From positions 8,178 through 72,177 of the forward strand of contig NZ_JAHXBN010000024.1 in NCBI RefSeq assembly GCF_019924045.1: a stretch of DNA of 64,000 nucleotides, read 5' to 3'. Position numbers and translations under genes: made by a program. Source of the DNA: Dyadobacter fermentans (GTDB taxonomy: Bacteria; Bacteroidota; Bacteroidia; Cytophagales; Spirosomataceae). Numbering within the stretch: position 1 is the first letter of the stretch; every line of letters starts with the position of its first letter. Of the stretch, positions 7,050-16,477 are shown in pieces. The notes under the pieces were generated by a model that saw only the letters and a program-made list of their open reading frames with translations, searched no databases and was not told the origin of the DNA.

Positions 7050-8447
7050 ATGCAAATGACATCGAAGAAGTATTTCCCCTCCCTGTTTCTGACCCTCTCG
7101 CTGGTCGGAGCCGGTGAAAAACTGAGTGCCCAAACGCTTACATTACAACAAGCCGTGGAAACGGCAGTCTCCAACTACGGAAGCATCAAAGCGAAGAACA
7201 ACTACCTCAGCGCCTCCAAGGCGACGGTCCTTCAAAGCAAGAAAGAATACCTTCCCAACCTCAACCTGTCGGCTCAGCAGAACTATGGTACGATCAACGG
7301 CCAGAACGGACCACTCTATGGTCTCGGATTGTCGGTGGCCTCGTCCGGGTTGCCGCTGCCGCATCAGAACTGGAATTCGGCGTTCGGTGCACTGTACCTG
7401 ACGAACGTTAACTGGGATTTCTTCGCATTCGGCCGCGCTCGGGAGCGTATCAATGTGGCCCAACAGGCCGTGAACCGCGACCAGGCCGACCTCGAACAGG
7501 AGCAGTTTCAGCATAGTGTACGTGTAGCCGCGGCTTACCTCAACCTCCTTGCCGCACAGCGCCTGATCCGCTCCTGGGAAAACAACCTGGAACGCGCCAA
7601 TGCATTGAAAACGGTGGTGGTTACCCGCGCCAAAAACGGGTTGATACCCGGCGTGGACTCCTCCCTGGCCAATGCAGAAGTTTCGAATGCGAAGATCAGT
7701 ATTACGCAGGCAAGGGATTTTGAACAGGAACAAGCCAACACCCTCGCGAAGCTCTTGGGCACTACCGACCAGCGTTTTCAGCTCGACACCATGCTTCTCG
7801 CCCGCATGCCGCACACAATCGCCGATTCGGCTAGTAAGACCGAAAACCACCCGCTGTTGAAGTTCTACGCCAACCGCATCGCCGTCAGCGAACAGCAGGC
7901 CAGGTACTTCCACACCCTTGGGATGCCGACATTCTCGTTATTCGGAGTGTTTCAGGGACGGGGCGCGGGTTTTTCGTCGACCTACGCCCAGGATCAGACG
8001 GCCTATACCCACAATTATTTTGAAGGCATCAAGCCCGTCAGGGCCAACTACCTGCTCGGTATCGGCGCTACATGGAACATGACCAGCATCTTGCGCACCC
8101 GCCAGCAGGTGATGTCGCAGAAGTTTGTTTCCAATGCATTGAAAGAAGAATACGATCTGGCGGATCAGCAGTTGAAAAACCAGCTCATACTTTCGGAGAC
8201 GAAGATCAGCAATGCGATCGCCAATTACCGTGAGGCTCCTGTGCAAGTACAATCGGCTTCGGACGCCTATTTGCAAAAGAGTGTTTTGTATAAAAACGGC
8301 CTGAGCAATATCGTGGATATGACGCAGGCCCTGTACGTCCTGAACCGAGCCGAAACCAGCCGAGACATCGCCGCTACGAATATCTGGCAGGCCGTGTTGC
8401 TCAAAGCAGCAGCGAGTGGCGATCTCAGCGTATTTCTGAACCAGTAG
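7050..8447 (+). CDS. TolC-family outer-membrane efflux protein
   Basis: 465 residues with a signal peptide (about 1-27, ending LSAQ), then two homologous halves of long amphipathic helices as in the TolC trimeric channel: LTLQQAVETAVSNY opens the first repeat, and a matching helical repeat begins around residue 265. Short beta segments such as NLNLSAQQNY would line the outer-membrane barrel. It supplies the exit duct for the RND pump and adaptor encoded downstream. Either the ATG at 7050 or the one at 7056 could be used; both give a functional signal peptide. It is unusual that the duct is the first gene and the adaptor the last in the operon. Confidence 0.9.
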   Translation: MQMTSKKYFPSLFLTLSLVGAGEKLSAQTLTLQQAVETAVSNYGSIKAKNNYLSASKATVLQSKKEYLPNLNLSAQQNYGTINGQNGPLYGLGLSVASSGLPLPHQNWNSAFGALYLTNVNWDFFAFGRARERINVAQQAVNRDQADLEQEQFQHSVRVAAAYLNLLAAQRLIRSWENNLERANALKTVVVTRAKNGLIPGVDSSLANAEVSNAKISITQARDFEQEQANTLAKLLGTTDQRFQLDTMLLARMPHTIADSASKTENHPLLKFYANRIAVSEQQARYFHTLGMPTFSLFGVFQGRGAGFSSTYAQDQTAYTHNYFEGIKPVRANYLLGIGATWNMTSILRTRQQVMSQKFVSNALKEEYDLADQQLKNQLILSETKISNAIANYREAPVQVQSASDAYLQKSVLYKNGLSNIVDMTQALYVLNRAETSRDIAATNIWQAVLLKAAASGDLSVFLNQ

Positions 8448-8460
8448 CCCCATGAGGTTG

Positions 8461-8685
8461 AAAATGGTCGGGAGTGGTCATTTGTGGTCAGGGGTGGTCA
8501 TTTATAGTCAAGTGTGGTCATGAATTGTCATGAATTATCATGAATTGTCATTGGTAGTTCTTTATGCGAACAGTTTCAATTTCTCTCCCTCATTACATTC
8601 CACACTTAACAACACCTGACCACACATGACAACACATGACAACACCTGACAACACTTGACTACTTCCTGACAACACACACATTCG
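8461..8685. repeat. Two opposed arrays of 10-bp phased repeats between tolC-like and RND genes
   Basis: From 8471 to 8550 the sequence falls into consecutive 10-base blocks ending TCA (GGAGTGGTCA, TTTGTGGTCA and so on, drifting to TGAATTGTCA). From 8601 to about 8685 there are blocks of AACACCTGAC or AACACATGAC, the approximate reverse complement of the first type. The two arrays can pair into a long imperfect hairpin around a loop at 8551-8600. No coding frame runs through. A role as attenuator or processing site between the duct and pump genes is possible. Confidence 0.75.
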
Positions 8686-8709
8686 GTACTAACCATACAT
8701 TTCAGTAAC

Positions 8710-11700
8710 ATGGATTTAATACGTTTTGCATTACGTAAACCGATCACCATCATGGTGATAGTAGCCGGTTTATTCTTTTTCGGTATCGATGCAGTGCGGA
8801 AGATCAAGGTCGATATCTTCCCGAAACTCGATTTGCCGGTGATGTACATCGCTCACCCGTTCGGGGGGTACACGCCCGACCAAATGGAGACCTTCTTTGC
8901 CAAGCAATACATCAACATCCTCCTCTATGTAAACGGTATCAAAAGCATAGAAACGAAGAACATCCAGGGCCTGACCCTGATGAAGGTAAACTTCTATCCC
9001 GGTACTAACATGGCACAGGCCTCGGCAGAGCTGAGTGCATTCACCAACCGTGCACAGGCCATCTTCCCGCCGGGCTCCAACCCGCCGTTCATTATCCGCT
9101 TCGATGCATCGACTTTGCCGGTGGGCCAGTTGGTATTGAGTTCTGAAAAACGCAGCAACAACGAACTGCTCGACCTCGCGAACGTGTATGTACGCTCGAC
9201 ATTTACCTCGATCCCAGGTCTGGTTTCGGCCCCTCCTTTCGGTGGGAACATCCGTACGATCGTTGTGAAGGCCGATCCTGAGCTGCTGCGTGCACATAAC
9301 CTCACGCCCGACCAACTCGTGGAAGCATTGCGTGTGAACAATCAGACCGCGCCTTCGGGTAACGTGCGGATTGGCGACAAAAACTATATCACACCTACCA
9401 ATACGACCATTCACACGGTGAAGGAATTTGAAAACATCCCGCTCTTCAAAGGCGGTGTGCAGAACCTCTACCTGCGGGATGTAGCGACGGTGGAAGACGG
9501 CGCCGATATTACCTCCGGCTATGGACTTGTGAACGGCAAGCGCTCGGTGTATCTGAGTATTGCCAAAAGCGCCGATGCTTCCACGTGGGAAGTGGTTCAA
9601 AACCTGAAAAAAGCTATTCCACGCATTCAGAGTACCTTGCCGGAGGATGTTAAGATAAGCTACGAGTTCGATCAATCGACTTACGTAATGAACTCCGTGA
9701 AGAGCTTGCTTACGGAAGGCGCCATTGGTGCCATCCTGACGGGGCTTATGGTACTTCTCTTCCTCGGTGACCCACGGGGTGCATTGATCGTGATCCTGAC
9801 CATCCCGACGTCCATTATCGCCGGCGTTTTGTTCCTGAACCTCTTCGGGCAAACAATCAATATTATGACATTGAGCGGCCTGGCACTGGCGATCGGTATC
9901 CTGGTCGATGAAAGTACCGTCACGATCGAAAACATCCACCAGCATTTTGATATGGGGAAACCCAAGTCGCTCGCTATTTGGGATGCCTGTAAGGAAATCG
10001 CGTTCCCTAAGTTGCTCATCCTCTTCTGTATTCTGGCCGTATTTGCGCCTGCATTCACGATGGGCGGTATTCCGGGATCATTGTTCCTGCCGCTGGCATT
10101 GGCGATCGGGTTCAGTATGATCGTTTCGTACTTCCTCGCGCAGACATTCGTGCCCGTGATGGCCAACTGGATCATGAAAGTGAAGCACCATAAAAAGGCG
10201 GATGGCTCGGAAATGACCGATGCCGAAGAATTTGCGGCATCCGGTCTCAGCAAAGATCCCGAATCCCAGAAAGAAGCATTGATCCACCGCGCCGACCAGA
10301 ATGGCAAGATAAGCCTGTTCGAACGTATTCGGGCCCGGTTTATGCGCTTCGTTAACCGCGTAATGCCTTTCCGCAAACCCATCGTAGCGGCATACCTGAT
10401 TATTACCACCGCATTAGCCGCGTTTCTGCTAAGCCATATTGGAAAGGATGTTTTGCCCAAAGTGAATGGCAGTCAGTTCCAGGTGCGCCTGCGTGCGCCG
10501 GAGGGTACGCGTATCGAGCGCACAGAGGAGAAAACGCTGAAAACGATCGACATTATCAAGAAAATCGTGGGACCGCAGAATGTATCGGTTACCTCGGCAT
10601 ATGTAGGCCAGCACCCTGCATTGTTTTCGGTAAACCCTATTTACCTTTTTATGGCAGGACCGCAGGAAGCGGTTTTGCAGGTGGGCTTACACGAAGAATT
10701 CCACACGAACCTGGATGAATTGAAAGAAAAGATCCGCCGCGAAGTAAAACAAGCGATCCCCGACCTGACCATGTCTTTCGAACCGATTGAATTGACCGAC
10801 AAGATCCTCAGCCAGGGCTCCCCTACACCCATCGAAGTGCGAATGTCGGGAAGAAGCAAAAAGCTGAACGAAGAATATGCGCAGAAGGTAATCTCGAAGT
10901 TGAAGGAAATCAGCTATTTGCGGGATATTCAACTGGGACAATCCAACAAATACCCGGCCATTAAAATTGAAGTCGACCGCATGCGGGCAGCGCAATTGGG
11001 TGTGGACATGAATGATGTTTCGAGATCACTGATCGCCTCGACATCTTCTTCTCGCTACACCGACAAAAATATCTGGGTCGATGAAAAAGGCGGATTCAGC
11101 TATTCTGTTCAGGTGCAAATCCCGGAAAGTAAAATGAACAGCGTAGAGGAAATGAGGGAAATCCCGCTGCTCCGAAATGCCAACCGTCCCGTGCTTGGCG
11201 ATATTGCGACAATCACGCCTGATACCACTTATGGCGAAAATGATAACCTTGGTGCCATGCCGGTACTCTCGGTTACCGCCAACTTGAACAATACCGACCT
11301 GGGCGTAGCGCAAGCTGACGTGAGAAAAGCGCTAGCCTCCCTGGGCGAACTGCCGCGCGGATTGACCGTGGAGCTGGTAGGTTTGAGCCAGACATTGACA
11401 GACACATTGGACAGCCTTCAAAATGGCCTCGTAGTTGCCATTGTGGTGATATTCCTCATGCTGGCGGCTAACTTCCAGTCGTTTAAAGTATCGGCGATCG
11501 TGTTGGCGACAGTGCCGGCCGTAATCCTCGGCTCGCTGGCGTTGCTGATGGTAACCGGCTCCACATTGAACCTCCAAAGTTATATGGGCATTATCATGTC
11601 TGTGGGGGTATCGATTTCGAATGCGGTGCTTTTGATTACCAATGCCGAGCAGTTGCGCAAGCACAGCGGCAATGCCATTGAGGCCGCGAAAGAATCCGCC

Positions 11701-11964
11701 GGCCTCCGTCTGCGCCCCATCGTGATGACCGCCGTAGCGATGGTCGTGGGGATGATCCCGATGGCGAGCGGGCTGGGTGAAGCAGGTGATCAATCCTCAC
11801 CGCTGGGCCGTGCGGTAATCGGCGGGCTCATCGCCTCCACATTCGCTGCATTGTTCATTCTCCCGCTCGTGTTCGCGTGGGGACAGGGCAAAGCGTCGAC
11901 GCAAAGCGTTTCCCTCGATCCGGAGGATGAAGAAAGCAAGTATTATGTTCCAATGACCCGTTAA
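8710..11964 (+). CDS. RND-family efflux pump, inner-membrane permease (AcrB-like)
   Basis: 1084 residues, normal for the hydrophobe/amphiphile efflux class. It shows the family plan: N-terminal transmembrane helix, a large periplasmic loop, a membrane block with LSGLALAIGILVDESTVTIENIH (the TM4 region holding the proton-relay Asp), a second periplasmic loop, and a final membrane block ending ALFILPLVFAWG. A cytosolic insert rich in charged residues (about 490-545) separates the two halves. It acts as a trimer with the adaptor and TolC-like duct, using the proton gradient to expel small molecules. Substrate is not predictable. It is preceded by the phased repeat hairpin and followed 24 bases later by the adaptor gene. 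Confidence 0.93.
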   Translation: MDLIRFALRKPITIMVIVAGLFFFGIDAVRKIKVDIFPKLDLPVMYIAHPFGGYTPDQMETFFAKQYINILLYVNGIKSIETKNIQGLTLMKVNFYPGTNMAQASAELSAFTNRAQAIFPPGSNPPFIIRFDASTLPVGQLVLSSEKRSNNELLDLANVYVRSTFTSIPGLVSAPPFGGNIRTIVVKADPELLRAHNLTPDQLVEALRVNNQTAPSGNVRIGDKNYITPTNTTIHTVKEFENIPLFKGGVQNLYLRDVATVEDGADITSGYGLVNGKRSVYLSIAKSADASTWEVVQNLKKAIPRIQSTLPEDVKISYEFDQSTYVMNSVKSLLTEGAIGAILTGLMVLLFLGDPRGALIVILTIPTSIIAGVLFLNLFGQTINIMTLSGLALAIGILVDESTVTIENIHQHFDMGKPKSLAIWDACKEIAFPKLLILFCILAVFAPAFTMGGIPGSLFLPLALAIGFSMIVSYFLAQTFVPVMANWIMKVKHHKKADGSEMTDAEEFAASGLSKDPESQKEALIHRADQNGKISLFERIRARFMRFVNRVMPFRKPIVAAYLIITTALAAFLLSHIGKDVLPKVNGSQFQVRLRAPEGTRIERTEEKTLKTIDIIKKIVGPQNVSVTSAYVGQHPALFSVNPIYLFMAGPQEAVLQVGLHEEFHTNLDELKEKIRREVKQAIPDLTMSFEPIELTDKILSQGSPTPIEVRMSGRSKKLNEEYAQKVISKLKEISYLRDIQLGQSNKYPAIKIEVDRMRAAQLGVDMNDVSRSLIASTSSSRYTDKNIWVDEKGGFSYSVQVQIPESKMNSVEEMREIPLLRNANRPVLGDIATITPDTTYGENDNLGAMPVLSVTANLNNTDLGVAQADVRKALASLGELPRGLTVELVGLSQTLTDTLDSLQNGLVVAIVVIFLMLAANFQSFKVSAIVLATVPAVILGSLALLMVTGSTLNLQSYMGIIMSVGVSISNAVLLITNAEQLRKHSGNAIEAAKESAGLRLRPIVMTAVAMVVGMIPMASGLGEAGDQSSPLGRAVIGGLIASTFAALFILPLVFAWGQGKASTQSVSLDPEDEESKYYVPMTR

Positions 11965-11988
11965 TCACAACATCGAACCTATCCGACT

Positions 11989-13125
11989 ATGAGACATATT
12001 CATCAAATCGCCATGACCGTACTCGTTGCAGGCGCAGCGACGGTCCTGCAAAGCTGCGGTTCGTCACGGGCCGAAGAAGAAGAGAGTAAGAAAGCGGCGG
12101 CCGAGGCGAGTGCGGGCGCAGCCGTGGTGGATGCATTCCCGCTCAAAAAAGAACAACTCGTATCCAATATCCAGATCCCCGGCGAGCTGATCGCCTACCA
12201 GCAGGTGGATATTTATGCCAAAGTGAGCAGTTTTGTCAAAAAACTCCACGTGGATGTAGGCAGCGAAGTGCGCGAAGGCCAGCTGTTGGCCACGATGGAG
12301 GCGCCGGAACTTACCTCGCAGCTTGTTACGAGCGAGTCGCGCCTGAAATCGTTTGAAGCGATATACCAGGCCAGTAAAGCGAATTACGAACGTTTGCTCG
12401 AAACGAGCAAAACGCCGGGCACCGTTTCGCAAAACGACCTGGACGTCGCGCTTGCCAAACAGCGCTCCGACCTCGCTCAACTCGATGCCGCACGCTCTGC
12501 CAGTCGTGAAATCACCGATACCCGCAACTACCTCGAAATACGTGCGCCATTCAGCGGGATTATCTCCGCACGTAATGTAAGTACAGGCGCCTACGTGGGG
12601 CCATCGGGCAAGGGCTCGGAGTTCCCGCTTTTTACATTGGTGGAGCAACGGAAGTTACGCCTTGTGGTGAGTGTGCCGGAGCAATATACCAGCTATCTTA
12701 AAAACCAAAGCCAGGTTACATTCAAAGTAAAATCGCTTCCTAACCAGAATTTCCCCGCCAAAGTAAGCCGCCTCGCGGGTGCGCTGGACGTGCGTTTACG
12801 TTCGCAACGCACGGAAATGGATGTGATTAACAGTGATAGAAAACTTTTACCTGGTATGATTGCCGAGGTTTCCATTCCGTTATCGGGTGATGTGAACACT
12901 TTTGCCGTTCCGAGAACGGCCGTGCTGAATTCGACGCAGGGAACTTATGTGATTAAGGTCGTAGATAAGCGGGCGGTATGGGTGCCGGTGAAAACGGGCA
13001 GCAGCGGTACCGAAAAAACCGAGATTTTCGGTGATGTCAAAGAAGGTGACGTACTCGTGAAAGTGGCCAATGAAGAAATCCGCGACAATTCGGATTTGAA
13101 AAATGTGAAGCAGGCGGCCATTTAG
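11989..13125 (+). CDS. Periplasmic adaptor subunit of the RND efflux system (HlyD/AcrA-like lipoprotein)
   Basis: 378 residues. The N-terminus ends in a lipobox (TVLQSCGSS), so the protein is probably lipid-anchored in the periplasm. Domain order is as in AcrA: barrel-sandwich half (around QQVDIYAKVSSFVKKLHVDVGSEVREGQLL), a helical hairpin (roughly 100-165), the returning sandwich half (LEIRAPFSGIISARNVSTGAYVG), a beta-barrel, and a membrane-proximal domain. It links the RND pump to the TolC-like duct. The operon ends here: the next gene converges with only 5 bases between stop codons. Confidence 0.92.
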   Translation: MRHIHQIAMTVLVAGAATVLQSCGSSRAEEEESKKAAAEASAGAAVVDAFPLKKEQLVSNIQIPGELIAYQQVDIYAKVSSFVKKLHVDVGSEVREGQLLATMEAPELTSQLVTSESRLKSFEAIYQASKANYERLLETSKTPGTVSQNDLDVALAKQRSDLAQLDAARSASREITDTRNYLEIRAPFSGIISARNVSTGAYVGPSGKGSEFPLFTLVEQRKLRLVVSVPEQYTSYLKNQSQVTFKVKSLPNQNFPAKVSRLAGALDVRLRSQRTEMDVINSDRKLLPGMIAEVSIPLSGDVNTFAVPRTAVLNSTQGTYVIKVVDKRAVWVPVKTGSSGTEKTEIFGDVKEGDVLVKVANEEIRDNSDLKNVKQAAI

Positions 13126-13130
13126 GGCCG

Positions 13131-13751
13131 TCAGCGAAGGGCAGTTTTGCCCTCATTCAGTACGATTCTTAGTTTGAAACCTGCAAGATCGGTCTTTACC
13201 TCACGGCAAAGGCCGTTTTTGTAGGAATACACCCCCTCCTTCCCATCCGGTAGCGTTACGCCGTATCGGCCCTCAGAAAGCTTCCGAATGTTGCACATCT
13301 TGCCGTAACGTTCGGAATAGACTTCGGTAATATTGACAGGCTCCTTGTAATACAGGCCGGTAATGGTGCTGCTGATGGGCTTATTTACCACCACATTGGG
13401 TTTGTCGCTCACGTCCTCTCCCGAGAATAGCACTTCGTAAAGTGATTTGGAACTGGTTTTGGTGAGCGTTTTCTCTTTGAGATCGCCGTTGACGTGGTGT
13501 GCACAGGTGGCGGAGACGAGTTTGCCTTGCACATAATTGGTTTGGGTCGAGTATGACCCTTTGTAGAACATTACCTTAAAATCCGATTCGATCCGGTGCG
13601 TTTCCGTATTATCCGTGCCCTTTTCATCGAATACCTTCAAAGATCCGATCGTGCGGCCCGCCACGATCACATCGTAGACATTCTGCGCCCTGGCGACAGA
13701 AACAGCGAGCATTAAACACCCGATCAATACAAACCCCGATACACGCATCAT
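13131..13751 (-). CDS. Exported protein of unknown function (DUF6134-like)
   Basis: From the ATG at 13751 the protein has 206 residues and begins with a standard signal peptide (MMRVSGFVLIGCLMLAV...ARAQ). A longer frame exists from 13799 but would hide the signal peptide behind 16 residues, so it is rejected. The mature part is beta-rich with the pattern VAGRTIGSLKVFDEKG, then TGLYYKEPVNITEVYSERYG, seen in a family of periplasmic Bacteroidota proteins I associate with DUF6134. The function is unknown. Only one Cys pair (TCAHH and MCNIR) is obvious. It is transcribed alone, convergent with the efflux operon. Confidence 0.65.
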   Translation of the reverse strand: MMRVSGFVLIGCLMLAVSVARAQNVYDVIVAGRTIGSLKVFDEKGTDNTETHRIESDFKVMFYKGSYSTQTNYVQGKLVSATCAHHVNGDLKEKTLTKTSSKSLYEVLFSGEDVSDKPNVVVNKPISSTITGLYYKEPVNITEVYSERYGKMCNIRKLSEGRYGVTLPDGKEGVYSYKNGLCREVKTDLAGFKLRIVLNEGKTALR

Positions 13752-13939
13752 CCCTCTTGTTTTAGTTCCCAATCGTGTGCAATCTCCTAATAACTCCATT
13801 ATTTCTGTTCCTATTGCCTTTGCACAAAGATTATCAAGCCCTTAACTTACTGCAATGCACTGGAAGAGTGGCGACCGTTCGGGAAAAAGGGGGATTAAAT
13901 GCCACACCAGTTAGTGAACGGCATCTGATCCCCCAAAGC

Positions 13940-14584
13940 TTAAAACCGGCCGAATTTCAGGGTCAGGTTGTAAGAAATATTGCTCAAATCACTGTCGGTA
14001 AGGCCATTGCCTTTTGCATTAAATGCTTTACGGTAGGAAACACCGGGACTGAACCGCATCCATTTCAATAAATTAAACTCCACCTGCACACCGGGTTCCA
14101 TCACGAAAAAGCATTTCGCGTCGTCGTTGTCGTGGCGATCGTCCCAATCGTCCCAGTCCCAATCGTCTATATCGTGGCGATCGTATTGCAGTGTGAAACC
14201 GGCACCTGTCAGCAAATTGGCCGTGACATGCACCCTACGCGTCGATGCAAACACATATTCGGTCATCAACCCGAACTGACCATACTGATACGTCATTTTA
14301 CGAGCGGGGAAATTCTGTTCCAAGGCTGGTACCGGAATGTAGTTCGTGGTAGCAGAAGCGCCCACCCCTAACAGAAACCGCTGATTAATGAACCAGCCTC
14401 CGTATAGCTCGGCCATGTTCGCGTAATCGCCATTGATTTTCGTAAACTTATTGGAAATCGCCGCATAGCCACCGGAGCGGTAAATGCCACGGCTTTGAAA
14501 GAGCGTTTGGTTATCCTGCGCAAACGTGCTGACAGTAGCACCAAGGCCCAAGATGAAGGTGAGTGATAAAAGAGTCCTTTTCAT
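13940..14584 (-). CDS. Outer-membrane beta-barrel-like protein with an Asp/Trp/His-rich loop
   Basis: 214 residues with a signal peptide (1-22, ending TFAQ) and alternating beta-strand patterns that end in an aromatic residue (LTLKFGRF), as in small outer-membrane barrels. Strands such as YGQFGLMTEYVFA and VHVTANLLTGAGFTLQY fit a porin-like fold. Residues 135-157 are an unusual loop made almost wholly of Asp, Trp, His and Arg (DRHDIDDWDWDDWDDRHD), which could bind metal ions. The DNA for that loop is itself internally repetitive. No catalytic motif. The family is not identified beyond an outer-membrane protein beta-barrel-like type. Confidence 0.65.
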   Translation of the reverse strand: MKRTLLSLTFILGLGATVSTFAQDNQTLFQSRGIYRSGGYAAISNKFTKINGDYANMAELYGGWFINQRFLLGVGASATTNYIPVPALEQNFPARKMTYQYGQFGLMTEYVFASTRRVHVTANLLTGAGFTLQYDRHDIDDWDWDDWDDRHDNDDAKCFFVMEPGVQVEFNLLKWMRFSPGVSYRKAFNAKGNGLTDSDLSNISYNLTLKFGRF

Positions 14585-14660
14585 AATCGCTAAGTTGTTT
14601 CTTCCGAGACAACCGGCCCCCTCGATCCCCCTACGCCAACTTTATTTTTTTCCAAAACCG

Positions 14661-16166
14661 TTATTGGGCCAGCGAGAAATCCAGCTGCTGGATCAATGCG
14701 GGGTTTTCGGGTGACAGCGTGAAGTACACTTTGATATTACCCAATGTACATTGCAATTTAAATGTGCCGCGGAGCTGATTTTCAGCGACCATGTCGGTCG
14801 ACCCGGTGATTGTTCCCGCTTTGACAAGCAATGCATCCAACTCCCTGCGGCGGTGCGACACAGAGCGGTCGGGGAAAAAGTTTTCTGCAAAAATGCCACT
14901 CTGCTCGGCATTCTGCCAGGTCGGAAGGAGTTTGACGAGCTGGTCTTTTCGTTGTTTTAAAACGTTCGACACGGCAACGGGCAGCGGTTTCAGTCCCGCC
15001 AATGCGATTATTGTATCCAGAACAGCCGTATTGATCGTGGCCATACCCGCATACGTGCGGTTTGCATGCGCGATGATGCCGATGCCATACTCCGGCAGAA
15101 TCTGCCACTGGCTCCCGAATCCCGGCAAGCCGCCGGTATGCCCGATCCCCGTCCTCCCCTCGCAATCTTTGCTCCAGCGCAACCCGTACCCATAGGCTGA
15201 GGCCATCGCACACGCCCGCCCGCTTGGGTATTTATATGACGCGTTCAAGCTGTTGAGATTCCAGGGCATTTGCATTTCCCGCACGTCGCTGCGAAGTACC
15301 GGACCAGCTTCCGCGGAGGAAGAAGGCGGCCACGCCGATAAATGAAACGCTACATATTTGCTGAAATCGTCGATTGAAGTGATAAGCCCGCCCATGGCGC
15401 CATAAGTGCCGTCGTGTTCGAGCTCCTCCTCCTTCCACACATCATCTTCATACCGGTAACCGTGCGCCAACAGGTTCTTCGGGGCAAGTGTATATTCCCA
15501 AATGGTATTGTTCATGCCCAGTGGTTTGAAAATAACCTCATTTATGTACTGCTGATAAGGCTTGCCCGACACATTGGAGATGATCTTGCCCAACATCGCA
15601 AAGCCCAGATTACTGTATTCATACGTCACGCCCGGCACATTGGAGAAGGAAATGCCTTTCTTAATCAATGCGATTAGCTGCTCGTCCTTGGTATCGAGCT
15701 GGCGGTCCCCCCACGGGTTATCCTCGGGAAAGCCGGCCATGTGGGTAAGCAGGTGCCGGATGGTAATCGCAGGCGCATCTTTCGTCAGCGACGGCATGTT
15801 TTTCAATTCGGGGATATAAAGGTATGCGGGGTCGTCGAGCTTCAATTTCCCCTCCTTCCTGAGTGCCAGAATGCCCATCGCCGTGACGCTCTTGGACATG
15901 GATGCAATGCGGAAAAGGGATTGGGGCGTCGCTTTTGTAGAAGTTGCGATCTCCGAAAAGCCCTGCCCACCCGAAACAAGCAGCCTGCCATCCACTACCA
16001 ACCCGAATGCCAACCCGGGGAAATGGTTTTTCTCCGCATAGTCGTGGTAGAGTTTCTCAATGACGGGAAGTGTCGCCCTGATTTTATCGACCCGCTCCTG
16101 CGAGGCGGTTTGTGACCAGGTTTGTAATGCAACTAAACTAAGGAGTGAGGTGAAAATGACGCGCAT
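14661..16166 (-). CDS. Exported serine hydrolase of the class C beta-lactamase family
   Basis: 501 residues with a signal peptide (1-19, ending WSQ). It carries the three active-site motifs of the AmpC/esterase fold: SMSK at 89-92 (nucleophile Ser and general-base Lys), YSN within YEYSNLGFAML, and HTG within GIGHTGGLPGFG. About 140 C-terminal residues form an extra domain, a common feature in Bacteroidota relatives. Family members include penicillin-binding proteins, peptidases and esterases as well as lactamases; antibiotic hydrolysis should not be assumed. The gene is single, with its 5' side facing the MFS gene across a 311-base region. Confidence 0.85.
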   Translation of the reverse strand: MRVIFTSLLSLVALQTWSQTASQERVDKIRATLPVIEKLYHDYAEKNHFPGLAFGLVVDGRLLVSGGQGFSEIATSTKATPQSLFRIASMSKSVTAMGILALRKEGKLKLDDPAYLYIPELKNMPSLTKDAPAITIRHLLTHMAGFPEDNPWGDRQLDTKDEQLIALIKKGISFSNVPGVTYEYSNLGFAMLGKIISNVSGKPYQQYINEVIFKPLGMNNTIWEYTLAPKNLLAHGYRYEDDVWKEEELEHDGTYGAMGGLITSIDDFSKYVAFHLSAWPPSSSAEAGPVLRSDVREMQMPWNLNSLNASYKYPSGRACAMASAYGYGLRWSKDCEGRTGIGHTGGLPGFGSQWQILPEYGIGIIAHANRTYAGMATINTAVLDTIIALAGLKPLPVAVSNVLKQRKDQLVKLLPTWQNAEQSGIFAENFFPDRSVSHRRRELDALLVKAGTITGSTDMVAENQLRGTFKLQCTLGNIKVYFTLSPENPALIQQLDFSLAQ

Positions 16167-16477
16167 CAGGCAGTGAACAGGTTGGTTAGGTGAACGGGTG
16201 AAGTTAAAAAACAGTCACCGTTTTGCCTACTATTTTACTTACAACCACCTCTTCCCGCACCATTCAACTAGTAAAATACAACGATTCTTGGTTTTGTACA
16301 ACACATACTTTTTAATTCAATTTAAAAAATACAATTTCCATGAATTAAATGATTGCCAGATGCGTTAAATTTGCATTACTGGAAGTTAAGAACTGCACAT
16401 AATGCAATTTTTACGCCTCTAACCCCAGAATCAAAAAAATTAAAAAAATTATATAAAGATATTACTAGTCACACGTC
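16167..16477. promoter_or_regulatory. Divergent promoter region of the serine hydrolase and MFS genes
   Basis: AT-rich and without genes. TAAATTTG at 16366-16373 on the plus strand matches the -7 consensus exactly and would give the MFS mRNA a leader of about 100 bases that is very A-rich. No clear -33 box or hairpin was found. Confidence 0.45.

Noticed and set aside
8461..8685. Could be a CRISPR array because of regularly spaced short repeats
   Set aside because: Units are only 10 bases with no unique spacers, and no cas gene is nearby.
8770..9945. 391-residue minus-strand open frame
   Set aside because: It lies wholly inside the RND pump gene on the other strand and has no protein-like motif; it reflects the codon bias of the real gene.
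14661..16166. Antibiotic-resistance beta-lactamase
   Set aside because: The class C serine-hydrolase motifs are shared by many esterases and peptidases; nothing in the sequence or context shows antibiotic hydrolysis.
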